Notes: generated by a model not told the origin, from the letters alone. Shown: positions 1 to 7,909, counted from the first letter of the stretch. The stretch is DNA of 64,000 nucleotides from Azorhizobium sp965227945 (GCA_965227945.1 CBDDGQ010000006.1:992001-1056000); one strand, 5' to 3'. Numbers and translations: made by a program.

Positions 1-809
1 TCGCGCACGGTCTTGGCGGTATAGAGCCGGTTGATGGCCGACCAGGTGGCGAGATCGAAATAATAGCCCGAGGGCACATCGCGGTCCGCCTGCTTCATGG
101 GGCTGCGATAGCCCAGCAGCGGCATCACCACCCCCAGGGAGAGCTGGCGGTCGAAATCGGTGCCGCCGATGCGCACGCCGTCATTGGCCAGGATGTCGGC
201 GCCGCGATCGGGCCGCGCGCGCCGGTCCGGACCCAGGCGCACGATGGAAAAGTCCGAGGTGCCGCCGCCGATGTCGGCGATCAGCGCCAGTTCCTCATGG
301 GCCACCTGCTGTTCATAATCCAGCGCCGCGGCGATGGGCTCGAACTGGAACGCCACCTCGGTGAAGCCGGCGGCGCGGGCCACCCCCTCCAGCGCCTCCT
401 GCGCCTTGGCATTGCCGGCGACATCGTCATCCACGAAGAACACCGGACGGCCCATCACCACCTGCGTCAGCGCCACGCCGCGATCGGCCTCGGCACGGGC
501 TTTGACGGTGGTGACGAAATCGCCGATCACCTCCCGGAACGGGATGCGCTTGCGCCCGACGCTGGTGGTCTCGTCGATCAGGGCGGTGCCGAGCACGGAT
601 TTCAGCGCCCGCATGAGGCGCCCGTCCTCGCCCTCCACGTAGGCGCGCACCGCGTCGCGGCCGATGCGGGCGACGCCGTTGCGGTCATAGAACACCGCGC
701 TGGGCACGGTGGTCTTGTCGCCCTCCAGCGCGGCCAGCACGGGGCCGGCGCGGCCGGGCAGGCCGAGCGTCGTGTTCGAGGTGCCGAAATCGAGGCCACA
801 GGCCGCCAT
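1..809 (-). CDS. Hsp70-family chaperone-like ATPase (partial)
   Basis: Reading leftwards from the ATG at 807-809, the product begins MAACGLDFGTSNTTLG, the first phosphate-binding loop of the actin/Hsp70 ATPase fold. Around residue 178 it has ADIGGGTSDFSI, the second phosphate loop. Both are standard in the DnaK/YegD superfamily. The reading frame runs off the left edge, so about 269 residues of the nucleotide-binding domain are visible and the C-terminal part is missing. The N-terminus is closer to the YegD-like branch than to true DnaK, which is an inference from the first residues and the absence of dnaJ or grpE nearby. The probable role is an ATP-dependent cytoplasmic chaperone of unknown client. 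Confidence 0.85.
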   Translation of the reverse strand, partial: MAACGLDFGTSNTTLGLPGRAGPVLAALEGDKTTVPSAVFYDRNGVARIGRDAVRAYVEGEDGRLMRALKSVLGTALIDETTSVGRKRIPFREVIGDFVTTVKARAEADRGVALTQVVMGRPVFFVDDDVAGNAKAQEALEGVARAAGFTEVAFQFEPIAAALDYEQQVAHEELALIADIGGGTSDFSIVRLGPDRRARPDRGADILANDGVRIGGTDFDRQLSLGVVMPLLGYRSPMKQADRDVPSGYYFDLATWSAINRLYTAKTVR

Positions 810-938
810 GGGGGATCTCCGAAGGGGCGGCTTGTTACGCGCTCGCGGCGGCGGGGGCAAGCCTTTCGTGCTGCATCGCACACCGAGGGGAGAGAGATGC
901 ACCGGGCGAGAGGCCTTGTCGGTGGCCCTTGTCGGCGG

Positions 939-973
939 CCTGCTTGATATCGCAGTCTGCGACATCAAGCAGG
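939..973. promoter_or_regulatory. Near-perfect 35-bp palindrome just upstream of the ORF6N gene
   Basis: The arms CCTGCTTGATATCGCAG and CTGCGACATCAAGCAGG flank a single central T at 956; 16 of 17 pairs match. The palindrome ends 10 bp before the ATG at 984, so it overlaps the leader and perhaps the ribosome-binding region. It fits an operator for an autoregulator or an mRNA hairpin. A 27-bp core (943-969) recurs inside the gene at 1187-1213. Confidence 0.7.
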
Positions 974-983
974 CGGGGGCGCC

Positions 984-1805
984 ATGACCGATCCTACGGC
1001 ATTACAATTCGAAGGACTTCCCGTTCCCATCATCCACCATTTGCGGGGCGTCGCGGTTGCGATGGACGAGGACGTCGCGAACCTCTTCGCTGTGACCACC
1101 GCACGCCTCAACGAGCAGGTTCTTCGCAATCTCGCTAAATTCGGTGACGATTTCGCTTTCCAGCTCACGGTCGAAGAGTGGATGAACTTGAAGTCGCAAT
1201 TTGCGACATCAAGGTCCCGCACCCACGGCGGGCGACGCAAGCCGCCTCGAATGTTCACCGAGCATGGCGTCGTCATGGCCGCGACCGTTTTGCGCTCGGA
1301 CCGTGCGATTGCCGCATCTCGCTTCATCATCGGCGTCTTTGTCGACGTGCGCCGGCAGCAACTCACGATAGAAAATGGACGGAACCTGCCCGTAAGTGTC
1401 GAGCTGAAGCGGTTGCCTTCGTTTGCGGCGGAAGGCCGCCATGGACTCATGGCGAAGCTTGAAGGGGCCCTCGGCCGCGTCTTGGATGCCATCGCCGATC
1501 CGGTGGCTCAAACCAGCGTTCGAGACGAAGCCCGCGCCATCGCCGCGGAGGGTCTCCATGCAATCAAAGAGATGCTGCGCAAGACGGGCGCACAGAACGA
1601 GAAGACGCTCGCCGAAACCCACAAACTCCTGAAGGAGGCTGAAGCCATCGATGCAGAGATCAAGAACAAGCACATTGAGGGACAACATCGCGAATTGGCC
1701 TATGTCGCCAAGCAATTACGCATTATAATTGAGGTTCAGCACTATCTGGACACCGGCAGTGTGGACGGCCTGCTCGCCACCCTCAAAGACCTCGGAGGCG
1801 CCTGA
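984..1805 (+). CDS. ORF6N-domain (phage antirepressor/KilA-N-like) DNA-binding protein
   Basis: This 273-residue protein carries an N-terminal ORF6N domain at about residues 10-115: LRGVAVAMDEDVANLF, then LKSQFATS, GGRRKPPR and FTEHGVVMAA. These are the conserved blocks of this DNA-binding family, known from phage antirepressors and chromosomal orphans. The C-terminal half (about 140-270) is charged and helical and probably a coiled coil. No integrase, capsid or other phage gene lies nearby, so it looks like a domesticated or isolated mobile gene. Its base composition is lower in GC than its neighbours, notably near the 3' end, which is consistent with transfer. The start at 984 has a G-rich stretch upstream but a weak Shine-Dalgarno sequence. 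Its molecular target is unknown. Confidence 0.85.
   Translation: MTDPTALQFEGLPVPIIHHLRGVAVAMDEDVANLFAVTTARLNEQVLRNLAKFGDDFAFQLTVEEWMNLKSQFATSRSRTHGGRRKPPRMFTEHGVVMAATVLRSDRAIAASRFIIGVFVDVRRQQLTIENGRNLPVSVELKRLPSFAAEGRHGLMAKLEGALGRVLDAIADPVAQTSVRDEARAIAAEGLHAIKEMLRKTGAQNEKTLAETHKLLKEAEAIDAEIKNKHIEGQHRELAYVAKQLRIIIEVQHYLDTGSVDGLLATLKDLGGA
1187..1213. repeat. Intragenic copy of the ORF6N-gene palindrome
   Basis: CTTGAAGTCGCAA and TTGCGACATCAAG flank a central T at 1200. The segment is itself a dyad with one mismatched pair, and it matches the core of the upstream palindrome (943-969) at 23 of 27 positions. It encodes the conserved LKSQFATS block of the ORF6N domain, so the similarity may reflect a coding constraint, a second operator, or both. 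Confidence 0.6.
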
Positions 1806-1937
1806 GCCCCGCGGATCTCATCACAGTCACCCAACCGTTGCACGGCTGTCACCGGTGCTTCACGCAAAGCCCGCAAGCCTGCGGCACCCCCCTTCCGCGG
1901 GCCGCAGGCGGCGCGCGGTCCCTGACCGGAGGCGCAC

Positions 1938-3263
1938 ATGATGCGATGGCAGACGGCAATCCGTATTCTGGCGGCCGGCACGCTGGCGGGCGCGCTCTCG
2001 CTCGCCCCGGCCATGGCGGCGACCGAAATCCAGTGGTGGCATGCCATGTCCGGCGCCCTGGGCGAAAAGCTGGAGAAGATCGCCAGCGACTTCAACGCCA
2101 CCCAGACCGACTACAAGATCGTGCCGGTGTTCAAGGGCAGCTATCCCGAGACCATGACCGGCGCCATCGCCGCCTTCCGGGCCAAGCAGAATCCGGCCAT
2201 CGTGCAGGTGTTCGAGGTGGGCACCGCCACCATGATGGCCGCCAAGGGCGCGGTCTATCCGGTCTACAAGCTCATGGCCGACGCCAAGGAGCCGTTCGAC
2301 ACCAAGGCCTATCTGCCGGCGGTGACGGGCTATTATTCCGACACGGCGGGGAACCTGCTGTCGTTCCCGTTCAACTCGTCCACGACGATCCTGTATTACA
2401 ACAAGGATCTGTTCAAGAAGGCCGGGCTGGATCCCAACACCCCGCCCAAGACCTGGCCCGAAGTGGAGGCCATGAGCCAAAAGCTGCAAGCGGCCGGCGT
2501 GCCCTGCGGCTTCACCACCCAATGGCCGTCCTGGGTGAATGTGGAGAACCTCTCCGCCTTCCATAACGTGGCCATCGGCACCAAGCAGAACGGCATGGGC
2601 GGGCTCGACACCGTGCTGGAGATCGACAATCCGCTGGTGCAGCGGCATTGGGAGAAGCTGGCCGAGTGGCAGAAGACCAAGCTGTTCGACTATGGCGGAC
2701 GCCAGGCCAAGGCGGATCCGAAATTCTTCTCCGGCGAATGCGGCATCTCCATCGGCTCGTCCGCCGCCCGCGCGGCGATCCTGGCCAATGCCAAGTTCGA
2801 GCTGGGCTACGGCATGTTGCCCTATTGGCCCGACGTGAAGGGCGCGCCGCAGAATTCCATCATCGGCGGCGCCACCTTGTGGGTGCTCTCCGGCCGGCCG
2901 CAGGCGGAATATCAGGGCGCGGCGAAGTTTTTCACCTATCTCTCCCGTCCCGAGGTGCAGGCCTGGTGGCACCAGCAGACCGGCTATCTGCCCATCACCC
3001 AGGCCGCCTATGACCTCTCCAAGAGCCAGGGCTTCTACGCCCAGAACCCCGGCACCGACGTGTCCATCCTGCAGATGACGCTGAACCCGCCCACGGAGAA
3101 TTCCAAGGGCCTGCGCTTCGGCTCGTTCGCGCAGATCCGCGACGTGATCGAGGAGGAGCTGGAGCTGACCCTGGCGGGGAAGAAGACCGCAAAGGAGGCC
3201 CTCGCCGAGGCCCAGCAGCGCGGCAATGTCTTGCTGCGGTCCTTTGAGCAGGCGAACAAGTAA
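1938..3263 (+). CDS. ugpB: sn-glycerol-3-phosphate ABC transporter, periplasmic binding protein
   Basis: The 441-residue product has a Sec signal peptide ending near AMAATEIQ. It follows the UgpB pattern throughout: IQWWHAMSGALGEKLEKI at the mature N-terminus, PAIVQVFEVGTATMMAA, SSTTILYYNKDLFKKAGLDP, and GECGISIGSSA. UgpB binds glycerol-3-phosphate or glycerophosphodiesters in the periplasm and delivers them to UgpAE. Two ATGs are adjacent (1938 and 1941), and GGAGG lies upstream of both. ugpA and ugpE follow after a 281-bp spacer filled by a repeat element. The leader (1877-1909) has a 9-bp hairpin of unknown role, and no convincing double Pho box was found. ugpC is absent here. Confidence 0.93.
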   Translation: MMRWQTAIRILAAGTLAGALSLAPAMAATEIQWWHAMSGALGEKLEKIASDFNATQTDYKIVPVFKGSYPETMTGAIAAFRAKQNPAIVQVFEVGTATMMAAKGAVYPVYKLMADAKEPFDTKAYLPAVTGYYSDTAGNLLSFPFNSSTTILYYNKDLFKKAGLDPNTPPKTWPEVEAMSQKLQAAGVPCGFTTQWPSWVNVENLSAFHNVAIGTKQNGMGGLDTVLEIDNPLVQRHWEKLAEWQKTKLFDYGGRQAKADPKFFSGECGISIGSSAARAAILANAKFELGYGMLPYWPDVKGAPQNSIIGGATLWVLSGRPQAEYQGAAKFFTYLSRPEVQAWWHQQTGYLPITQAAYDLSKSQGFYAQNPGTDVSILQMTLNPPTENSKGLRFGSFAQIRDVIEEELELTLAGKKTAKEALAEAQQRGNVLLRSFEQANK

Positions 3264-3283
3264 GGCGAGACGGGCCTCTCGGA

Positions 3284-3470
3284 TTTCACCCTCCCCCCTT
3301 GCGGGGGAGGGCAGGGAGTGGGGTGAAACGGCCGGGGACAAGTACGACACCGCCGGTGAGCGCGCAGGCGCTCCGGGCAGGACATATGAGGACCGGGCGA
3401 GCCTCGCGCCGCGCATCATCGGCGCGCGTTTCACCCCCCTCCCCACCCCTCCCCCGCAAGGGGGGAGGGA
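3284..3470. repeat. Composite inverted-repeat element, copy 1 (ugpB-ugpA spacer)
   Basis: A G/C-homopolymer module of about 45 bp, containing CCTCCCCCCTTGCGGGGGAG, lies at 3284-3330. An inverted copy lies at 3429-3470. They bound about 100 bp that contain a CCGGTGAGCG motif and a GGACAT motif. The same arrangement recurs at 6861-7047. The element has inverted ends and encodes no protein, so it resembles a MITE or BIME-like intergenic repeat. It splits the ugp operon between the binding protein and the permease genes. Confidence 0.8.
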
Positions 3471-3544
3471 GCATCGCGCGGGGGTGAATCGCGTCGCAAC
3501 CCCACGTGCCCGCCCCCACGTCCCGCCCCTACCGGACCCCGCCC

Positions 3545-4429
3545 ATGCAGGCCAAGCGCGTCACCTTCAAAGGCCGGCTCCTCCCCTATCTGCTGCTGGC
3601 GCCGCAATTGGCGGTGACGGCAGTGTTCTTCCTGTGGCCCGCCGCCCAGGCGCTGGTGACCTCGCTTTATGCGGAGGACGCCTTCGGCCTCTCGCGCCAG
3701 TTCGTCGGGCTGGCGAATTTTGCCGCGCTGTTCAGCACCACCACCTATCTGCGCGCCATCGGCGTGACGCTGGTCTTCTCCGCCAGCGTGGCCCTGGGGT
3801 CGCTGGCTCTGGGACTGGCGCTCGCCTTGGCCGCCGAGCGGGCCGGCCGGCTGGCGCCCTGGTATCGCGCGCTGTTGATCTGGCCCTATGCGGTGGCGCC
3901 CGCGGTGGCCGCCATCCTGTGGTGGTTCATGTTCAACCCCAGCGTCGGGGTGATGGCCCGCGGCCTGGGGATGCTGGGCATCTCCTGGAACCACTTCCTC
4001 AATGGCGACCAGGCCCTGCTGCTGGTGATCCTCGCCGCCACCTGGAAGCAGATCAGCTACAATGTGCTGTTCTTCTATGCCGGGCTCCAGGCCATTCCCC
4101 GCGCGCTGATCGAGGCCGCCGCGCTGGATGGGGCGGGGCCGTTCCGGCGCTTCACCGCCATCGTCTGGCCGCTGCTGGCGCCCACCACCTTCTTCCTGGT
4201 GGTGGTGAACATCACCTACGCCTTCTTCGACACCTTCGGCATCATCCACGCCACCACCTCCGGCGGCCCCGGGCAGGCCACCACCACCTTGGTCTACAAG
4301 GTGTTCAAGGATGGCTTCGTGAGCCTGGACCTGGGCAGTTCCTCGGCGCAATCGGTGGTGCTGCTGGTCATCGTGATGGCGCTCACCGTCCTCCAGTTCC
4401 GCCACATCGAGCGCAAGGTGCATTACTGA
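3545..4429 (+). CDS. ugpA: sn-glycerol-3-phosphate ABC transporter permease UgpA
   Basis: This 294-residue membrane protein has six predicted transmembrane segments. Its N-terminus, LLPYLLLAPQLAVTAVFFLWP, matches UgpA. The ABC-permease EAA loop is EAAALDGAGPFRRF at about residues 190-203. The ATG at 3545 was chosen because it reproduces the UgpA N-terminus; an in-frame GTG at 3506 would add 13 residues of Pro/Arg-rich sequence. The gene overlaps ugpE by one base (stop at 4427-4429, next ATG at 4429), indicating translational coupling. With UgpE it should form the inner-membrane channel for glycerol-3-phosphate. Confidence 0.92.
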   Translation: MQAKRVTFKGRLLPYLLLAPQLAVTAVFFLWPAAQALVTSLYAEDAFGLSRQFVGLANFAALFSTTTYLRAIGVTLVFSASVALGSLALGLALALAAERAGRLAPWYRALLIWPYAVAPAVAAILWWFMFNPSVGVMARGLGMLGISWNHFLNGDQALLLVILAATWKQISYNVLFFYAGLQAIPRALIEAAALDGAGPFRRFTAIVWPLLAPTTFFLVVVNITYAFFDTFGIIHATTSGGPGQATTTLVYKVFKDGFVSLDLGSSSAQSVVLLVIVMALTVLQFRHIERKVHY

Positions 4430-5310
4430 TGGCGGGCGGCGGCGAACAGGCGGGACGCATGGTGGAGCGCGGCCGGGGGCTGACCGTGCTGGCCCACGCG
4501 GTGCTGGTGCTGGGCGTGGCGGTGATGGTGCTGCCGGTCTATCTGGCCTTCATCGCCTCCACCCATCCGGGGACGGATTTCCTCACCGGCCGCATCGGCT
4601 TCCTGCCCGGCGGGCAGATGCTGGAGAATTATGCCGCGGTGCTGGTCTCCGGCGCGCCCACCGCGGGCTTTCCCCCGGTGGGGCCGATGATGTGGAACTC
4701 CCTGGTGATGGCCATGGGGGTGGCGGTGGGCAAGATCGCCATCTCGCTGCTCTCCGCCTTCGCCATCTGCTATTTCCGCTTTCCGTTCCGGGTGGCGGCG
4801 TTCTGGATCATCTTCATCACCCTGATGCTGCCGGTGGAGGTGCGCATCCTGCCCACCTTCGCGGTGGTGGCGAGCCTGGAATTGGTGAACACCTCCGGCG
4901 GCCTGATCCTGCCGCTGATCGCCAGCGCCACCGCCACCTTCCTGTTCCGGCAGGTGTTCATGACCATTCCCGACGAACTCACGGAGGCGGCGCTGATCGA
5001 TGGCGCAGGACCCCTGCGCTTCTTCTGGTCGATCCTGCTGCCGCTGTCGCGGGCCAACATCGGGGCGCTGTTCGTCATCCTCTTCATCTATGGCTGGAAC
5101 CAGTATCTGTGGCCTTTGATGGTGACCTCGGACAGCGCCCATTACACCATCATCACCACCCTCCAGCGGCTCGCCGCCACGGCTTTGGAGGAGGCGCCGG
5201 TCTGGCATCTGGTGATGGCCACCGCGATCCTCGCCATGCTGCCGCCGGTGGTGGTGATCGTGGTGATGCAGCGCCTGTTCGTCGCCGGGCTGATCGAGGC
5301 GGAGAAATAG
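4429..5310 (+). CDS. ugpE: sn-glycerol-3-phosphate ABC transporter permease UgpE
   Basis: The 293-residue product has about six transmembrane helices and the EAA loop TEAALIDGAGPLRFFWSILL near residues 185-204, typical of the second sugar/glycerol-phosphate permease. It starts on the ATG that shares a base with the ugpA stop codon. The next gene is the guanidine operon, 391 bp away with its own promoter, so the operon ends here without the ATPase gene ugpC. The ATPase is presumably encoded elsewhere or shared from another sugar transporter. Confidence 0.92.
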   Translation: MAGGGEQAGRMVERGRGLTVLAHAVLVLGVAVMVLPVYLAFIASTHPGTDFLTGRIGFLPGGQMLENYAAVLVSGAPTAGFPPVGPMMWNSLVMAMGVAVGKIAISLLSAFAICYFRFPFRVAAFWIIFITLMLPVEVRILPTFAVVASLELVNTSGGLILPLIASATATFLFRQVFMTIPDELTEAALIDGAGPLRFFWSILLPLSRANIGALFVILFIYGWNQYLWPLMVTSDSAHYTIITTLQRLAATALEEAPVWHLVMATAILAMLPPVVVIVVMQRLFVAGLIEAEK

Positions 5311-5475
5311 GGCCCTGTGCCGGGACAGGCCGTAGCTCAAGGGGTTGCGCGCATTTGCATACACAGCCACGCTGAAAGCCATTTTTTGCCTATTTTTTCA
5401 TCCTCTGCCCACAGGCAGGGCACGGCGCCCGCGCCGGCCGGCCCGGCGGACCCTGCGTTTTCAAGGCTTTCCTCC

Positions 5476-5491
5476 TGGCACACGGCTTGCT
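5476..5491 (+). promoter_or_regulatory. Sigma-54 (RpoN) -24/-12 promoter
   Basis: TGGCACACGGCTTGCT matches the sigma-54 consensus TGGCACG-N4-TTGCW except at one position. The invariant GG lies at 5477-5478 and GC at 5489-5490, correctly spaced. The predicted transcription start, about 12 bp after the GC, is near 5502, exactly where the riboswitch begins. Sigma-54 control is usual for nitrogen-scavenging genes under NtrC. No clear NtrC dyad was recognised upstream in 5311-5475. Confidence 0.8.
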
Positions 5492-5503
5492 TTATCTATG
5501 TCA

Positions 5504-5622
5504 GAGTTGGTGGCTAGGGTTCCGGCGTCGCGTGCGGCGTGCTGGTCCGAGAGCTGCCACCGATCCGGGAGACATCCGGGTCGGGTGCACGGCGGGACAA
5601 AAGCCCGGGAGACCTCGGTGGC
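5504..5622 (+). ncRNA. Guanidine-I (ykkC) riboswitch
   Basis: The conserved ykkC core is present in order: GGCTAGGGTTCCGG (5512-5525), TGGTCCGAGAGCTGCC, then CACGGCGGGACAAAAGCCCGGGAGA near the 3' end. GGTGGC at 5509-5514 can pair with GCCACC at 5555-5560 to close the first stem. This RNA class binds guanidinium and normally turns genes on. It is placed between the sigma-54 promoter and a urea/guanidine-carboxylase operon, a typical context for the class. Confidence 0.93.
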
Positions 5623-5625
5623 CAA

Positions 5626-5658
5626 GGAATTGGCGGCACTCGGGTTTCCGCCAATTCC
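5626..5658 (+). promoter_or_regulatory. Hairpin downstream of the riboswitch (possible expression platform)
   Basis: GGAATTGGCGG (5626-5636) and CCGCCAATTCC (5648-5658) form a perfect 11-bp stem with an 11-nt loop, immediately after the aptamer. The left arm begins in sequence that follows the last aptamer stem. No U-run follows it, so a classical intrinsic terminator is unlikely. Rho-dependent or pausing control is possible. The rest of the 5311-5701 gap holds T-rich tracts (about 5382-5401) and the AAGGGG ribosome-binding site before 5702. Confidence 0.55.
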
Positions 5659-5701
5659 CCAACGTTCAACGCAACCAGACGTTCGACGCAAGGGGACCAA
5701 C

Positions 5702-6817
5702 ATGCGCGCTACGCTTTCCAGTCTTGTGACATCGGCCTTTTCCCGCCGCGGCGCAGTGCGCGGCCTGGCCGGGGCCGCGGCTCTCGCCCTGGTGCTGGGG
5801 CCGCTGGCCGGCCCCGCCGCCGCCGCCCCCAAGAAGGACTTCAAGGTCGCCTGGTCGATCTATGTGGGCTGGATGCCCTGGGGCTATGCCGCCGACAACG
5901 GCATCGTCAAGAAATGGGCCGACAAATACGGCATCACCATCACCGTGACCCAGTTCAACGACTATGTGGAGAGCATCAATCAATACACCGCCGGCGCCTT
6001 CGATGCGCTGACCGTGACCAACATGGATACCCTCTCCGTGCCCGCCGCCGGCGGCGTCGACACCACTGCCGTCATCGTCGGCGACTTCTCCAACGGCAAT
6101 GACGCGGTGATCCTGAAGGGCAAGGATAATCTCGCCGCCATCAAGGGCCAGAAGGTCAATCTGGTGGAATTCTCGGTCTCCCATTATCTGCTGGCCCGCG
6201 CCCTGGAGAGCATCAAGCTCTCCGAGCGGGACGTGAAGGTGGTCAACACCTCCGACGCCGACATGGTGGCCGCCTACAAGACCAAGGCCGTGACGGCGGT
6301 GGTGACCTGGAACCCGCTGGTCTCCGAAATCCTGGCGGAAAAGAGCGCCAAGAGCGTCTTCGACAGCTCCAAGATCCCCGGCGAGATCATGGATCTGATG
6401 GTCGCCAACACCCAGACGCTCAAAGACAACCCGGACTTCGGCAAGGCCCTGGCCGGCATCTGGTATGAGACTGTCACCCTGATGACCGCCGACACCGAGG
6501 CCGGCAAGGCGGCGCGCGCCGCCATGGGCAAGGCCTCCGGCACGGATCTGGCCGGTTTCGACAGCCAGCTGAAGGCCACCAAGCTGTTCGACAAGGCCGC
6601 CGACGCGGTGGCGTTCGTCAAATCGCCGGCGGTGGGCACCACCATGGACCGGGTGCGCAAGTTCCTGTTCGAGAAGAAGCTGCTGGGCGAGAACGCCAAG
6701 TCCGCCGACGCGGTGGGCATCGCTTTGCCCGACGGCAAGGTGCTGGGCAGCGACAAGAATGTGAAGTTCCGCTTCGTCGACACCTATATGGCGCTCGCCG
6801 CCGACGGCAAGCTGTGA
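5702..6817 (+). CDS. ABC transporter substrate-binding protein, urea/guanidine carboxylase-associated
   Basis: The 371-residue protein has an arginine-containing signal (FSRRGAVRGLAG) that could be Tat- or Sec-dependent, with likely cleavage after AAAAP. The mature part (FKVAWSIYVGWMPWGYAADNGIVKKW) is an NMT1/SsuA-like fold and matches the family repeatedly found beside urea-carboxylase operons. It probably captures guanidine or a related cationic nitrogen compound in the periplasm. The start at 5702 follows AAGGGG; an in-frame extension back to 5345 would cross the riboswitch and is rejected. Permease and ATPase genes follow after a 276-bp spacer containing a repeat element. Ligand identity is inferred from the riboswitch and operon. 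Confidence 0.88.
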   Translation: MRATLSSLVTSAFSRRGAVRGLAGAAALALVLGPLAGPAAAAPKKDFKVAWSIYVGWMPWGYAADNGIVKKWADKYGITITVTQFNDYVESINQYTAGAFDALTVTNMDTLSVPAAGGVDTTAVIVGDFSNGNDAVILKGKDNLAAIKGQKVNLVEFSVSHYLLARALESIKLSERDVKVVNTSDADMVAAYKTKAVTAVVTWNPLVSEILAEKSAKSVFDSSKIPGEIMDLMVANTQTLKDNPDFGKALAGIWYETVTLMTADTEAGKAARAAMGKASGTDLAGFDSQLKATKLFDKAADAVAFVKSPAVGTTMDRVRKFLFEKKLLGENAKSADAVGIALPDGKVLGSDKNVKFRFVDTYMALAADGKL

Positions 6818-6860
6818 GGGGGCGTTCGTGATTGGCCGGCCGCCCCCAGGCGCGCCGCAA

Positions 6861-7047
6861 ACCCTCCCCCCTTGCGGGGGAGGGCAGGGAGGGGGGTGAA
6901 ACGGCAACCGCCGGGCCCCCCCGCTTCCGGTGAGCGAAAAAGGCCACCGGACGCTCGAAACGAAGGACATGGGGTGACACCCGAAACCGCCTTAGGCGGC
7001 GCGCGTTTCACCCCCCTCCCCACCCCTCCCCCACAAGGGGGGAGGGA
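6861..7047. repeat. Composite inverted-repeat element, copy 2 (guanidine operon spacer)
   Basis: This is the same element as at 3284-3470. The module around CCTCCCCCCTTGCGGGGGAG lies at 6861-6904 and its inverted partner at 7006-7047, with a shared CCGGTGAGCG motif near the left module and a GGACAT motif between them. As in copy 1, it lies between a binding-protein gene and its permease genes. Confidence 0.8.
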
Positions 7048-7093
7048 GCCCCCCAGCCCCGCCCGCACGATCGAACCCATAGGAGGCAGCAGG

Positions 7094-7909
7094 ATGCGAC
7101 TGATCAACCGCCGGCCGGACCGCACCGCCATGCTGCTGCTGGCGATGCTGCCGTTCGCTCTGGTGATCCTGGCCTATATCCTCGGCTCGGCGGCGCGCCT
7201 CGCGGAGAACCCGGCCGACAAATTGCTGCCCAGCCTCGGCACCCTGGGCGATGCCATCGCCCGCACTGCCTTCTTCCCCGATGCCCGCACCGGCGACTAT
7301 CTCCTGCTCACCGACACGCTGGCCTCTCTTGATCGGCTGCTCAGCGCCTTGGCCCTGTCCACCGCCATCGCCTTGGTGGTGGGCGTGCTGATCGGCCTGC
7401 TGCCGGCCGTGCGGGCGCTCTTGGCGCCGTTCGTGGCCATGGTCTCCATGGTGCCGCCGCTGGCGCTGCTGCCCATTCTGTTCATCGTCATGGGCCTGGG
7501 CGAGACGTCGAAAATCGCGCTCATCACCATCGGGGTGACGCCGTTCCTGATCCGCGATCTGGCCATGCGGGTGCAGGAACTGCCGCGCGAGCAGATCATC
7601 AAGGCCGAGACGCTCGGGGCCTCCTCCTGGCAGATCGCCTTGCGGGTGGTGCTGCCGCAGATCCTGCCGCGGCTCATCGACGGCGTGCGGCTGTCGCTGG
7701 GGCCGGCCTTCCTGTTCCTCATCGCCGCCGAGGCCATCGCCGCGGAATCGGGCCTCGGCTATCGCATCTTCCTGGTGCGGCGCTATCTGGCCATGGATGT
7801 GATCCTGCCCTATGTGGCCTGGATCACCTTGCTGTCGGTCATCATGGATTATGCTTTGGTGCGCCTGCGCCAGGCGGCGTTTCCCTGGTTCGGCGGGAGG
7901 GGCGCATGA
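7094..7909 (+). CDS. ABC transporter permease, urea/guanidine carboxylase-associated
   Basis: The 271-residue inner-membrane protein has six or so transmembrane segments. Its SsuC/TauC-type permease motif EQIIKAETLGASSWQIALRV at about residues 166-185 docks to the ATPase. The start at 7094 is preceded by GGAGG at 7081-7085 and GCAGGA. The start of the next gene overlaps its stop (ATGA). With the binding protein and ATPase it should form a nitrogen-compound importer. Confidence 0.88.
   Translation: MRLINRRPDRTAMLLLAMLPFALVILAYILGSAARLAENPADKLLPSLGTLGDAIARTAFFPDARTGDYLLLTDTLASLDRLLSALALSTAIALVVGVLIGLLPAVRALLAPFVAMVSMVPPLALLPILFIVMGLGETSKIALITIGVTPFLIRDLAMRVQELPREQIIKAETLGASSWQIALRVVLPQILPRLIDGVRLSLGPAFLFLIAAEAIAAESGLGYRIFLVRRYLAMDVILPYVAWITLLSVIMDYALVRLRQAAFPWFGGRGA

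Noticed and set aside
889..939. Short upstream reading frame before the ORF6N palindrome
   Set aside because: About 17 codons, no ribosome-binding evidence, and no reason to think it is translated.
984..1805. Prophage remnant around the ORF6N gene
   Set aside because: No integrase, att repeat or other phage gene was found on either side.
1806..1937. Pho box upstream of ugpB
   Set aside because: Only one CTGTCAC half-site was found, without the 11-bp-spaced partner.
1860..3446. Antisense frame opposite ugpB
   Set aside because: Composition typical of a shadow frame (His/Gly/Arg-rich), and ugpB is unambiguous.
3284..3470. CRISPR array from repeated G/C blocks
   Set aside because: Only two inverted copies per site with no regularly spaced direct repeats or cas genes.
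5330..5380. tRNA-like start GGCCGTAGCTCAAGGGGTTGCGCGC after ugpE
   Set aside because: It resembles a D-arm, but no T-arm (GGTTC) or closed acceptor stem follows, so no tRNA gene is called.
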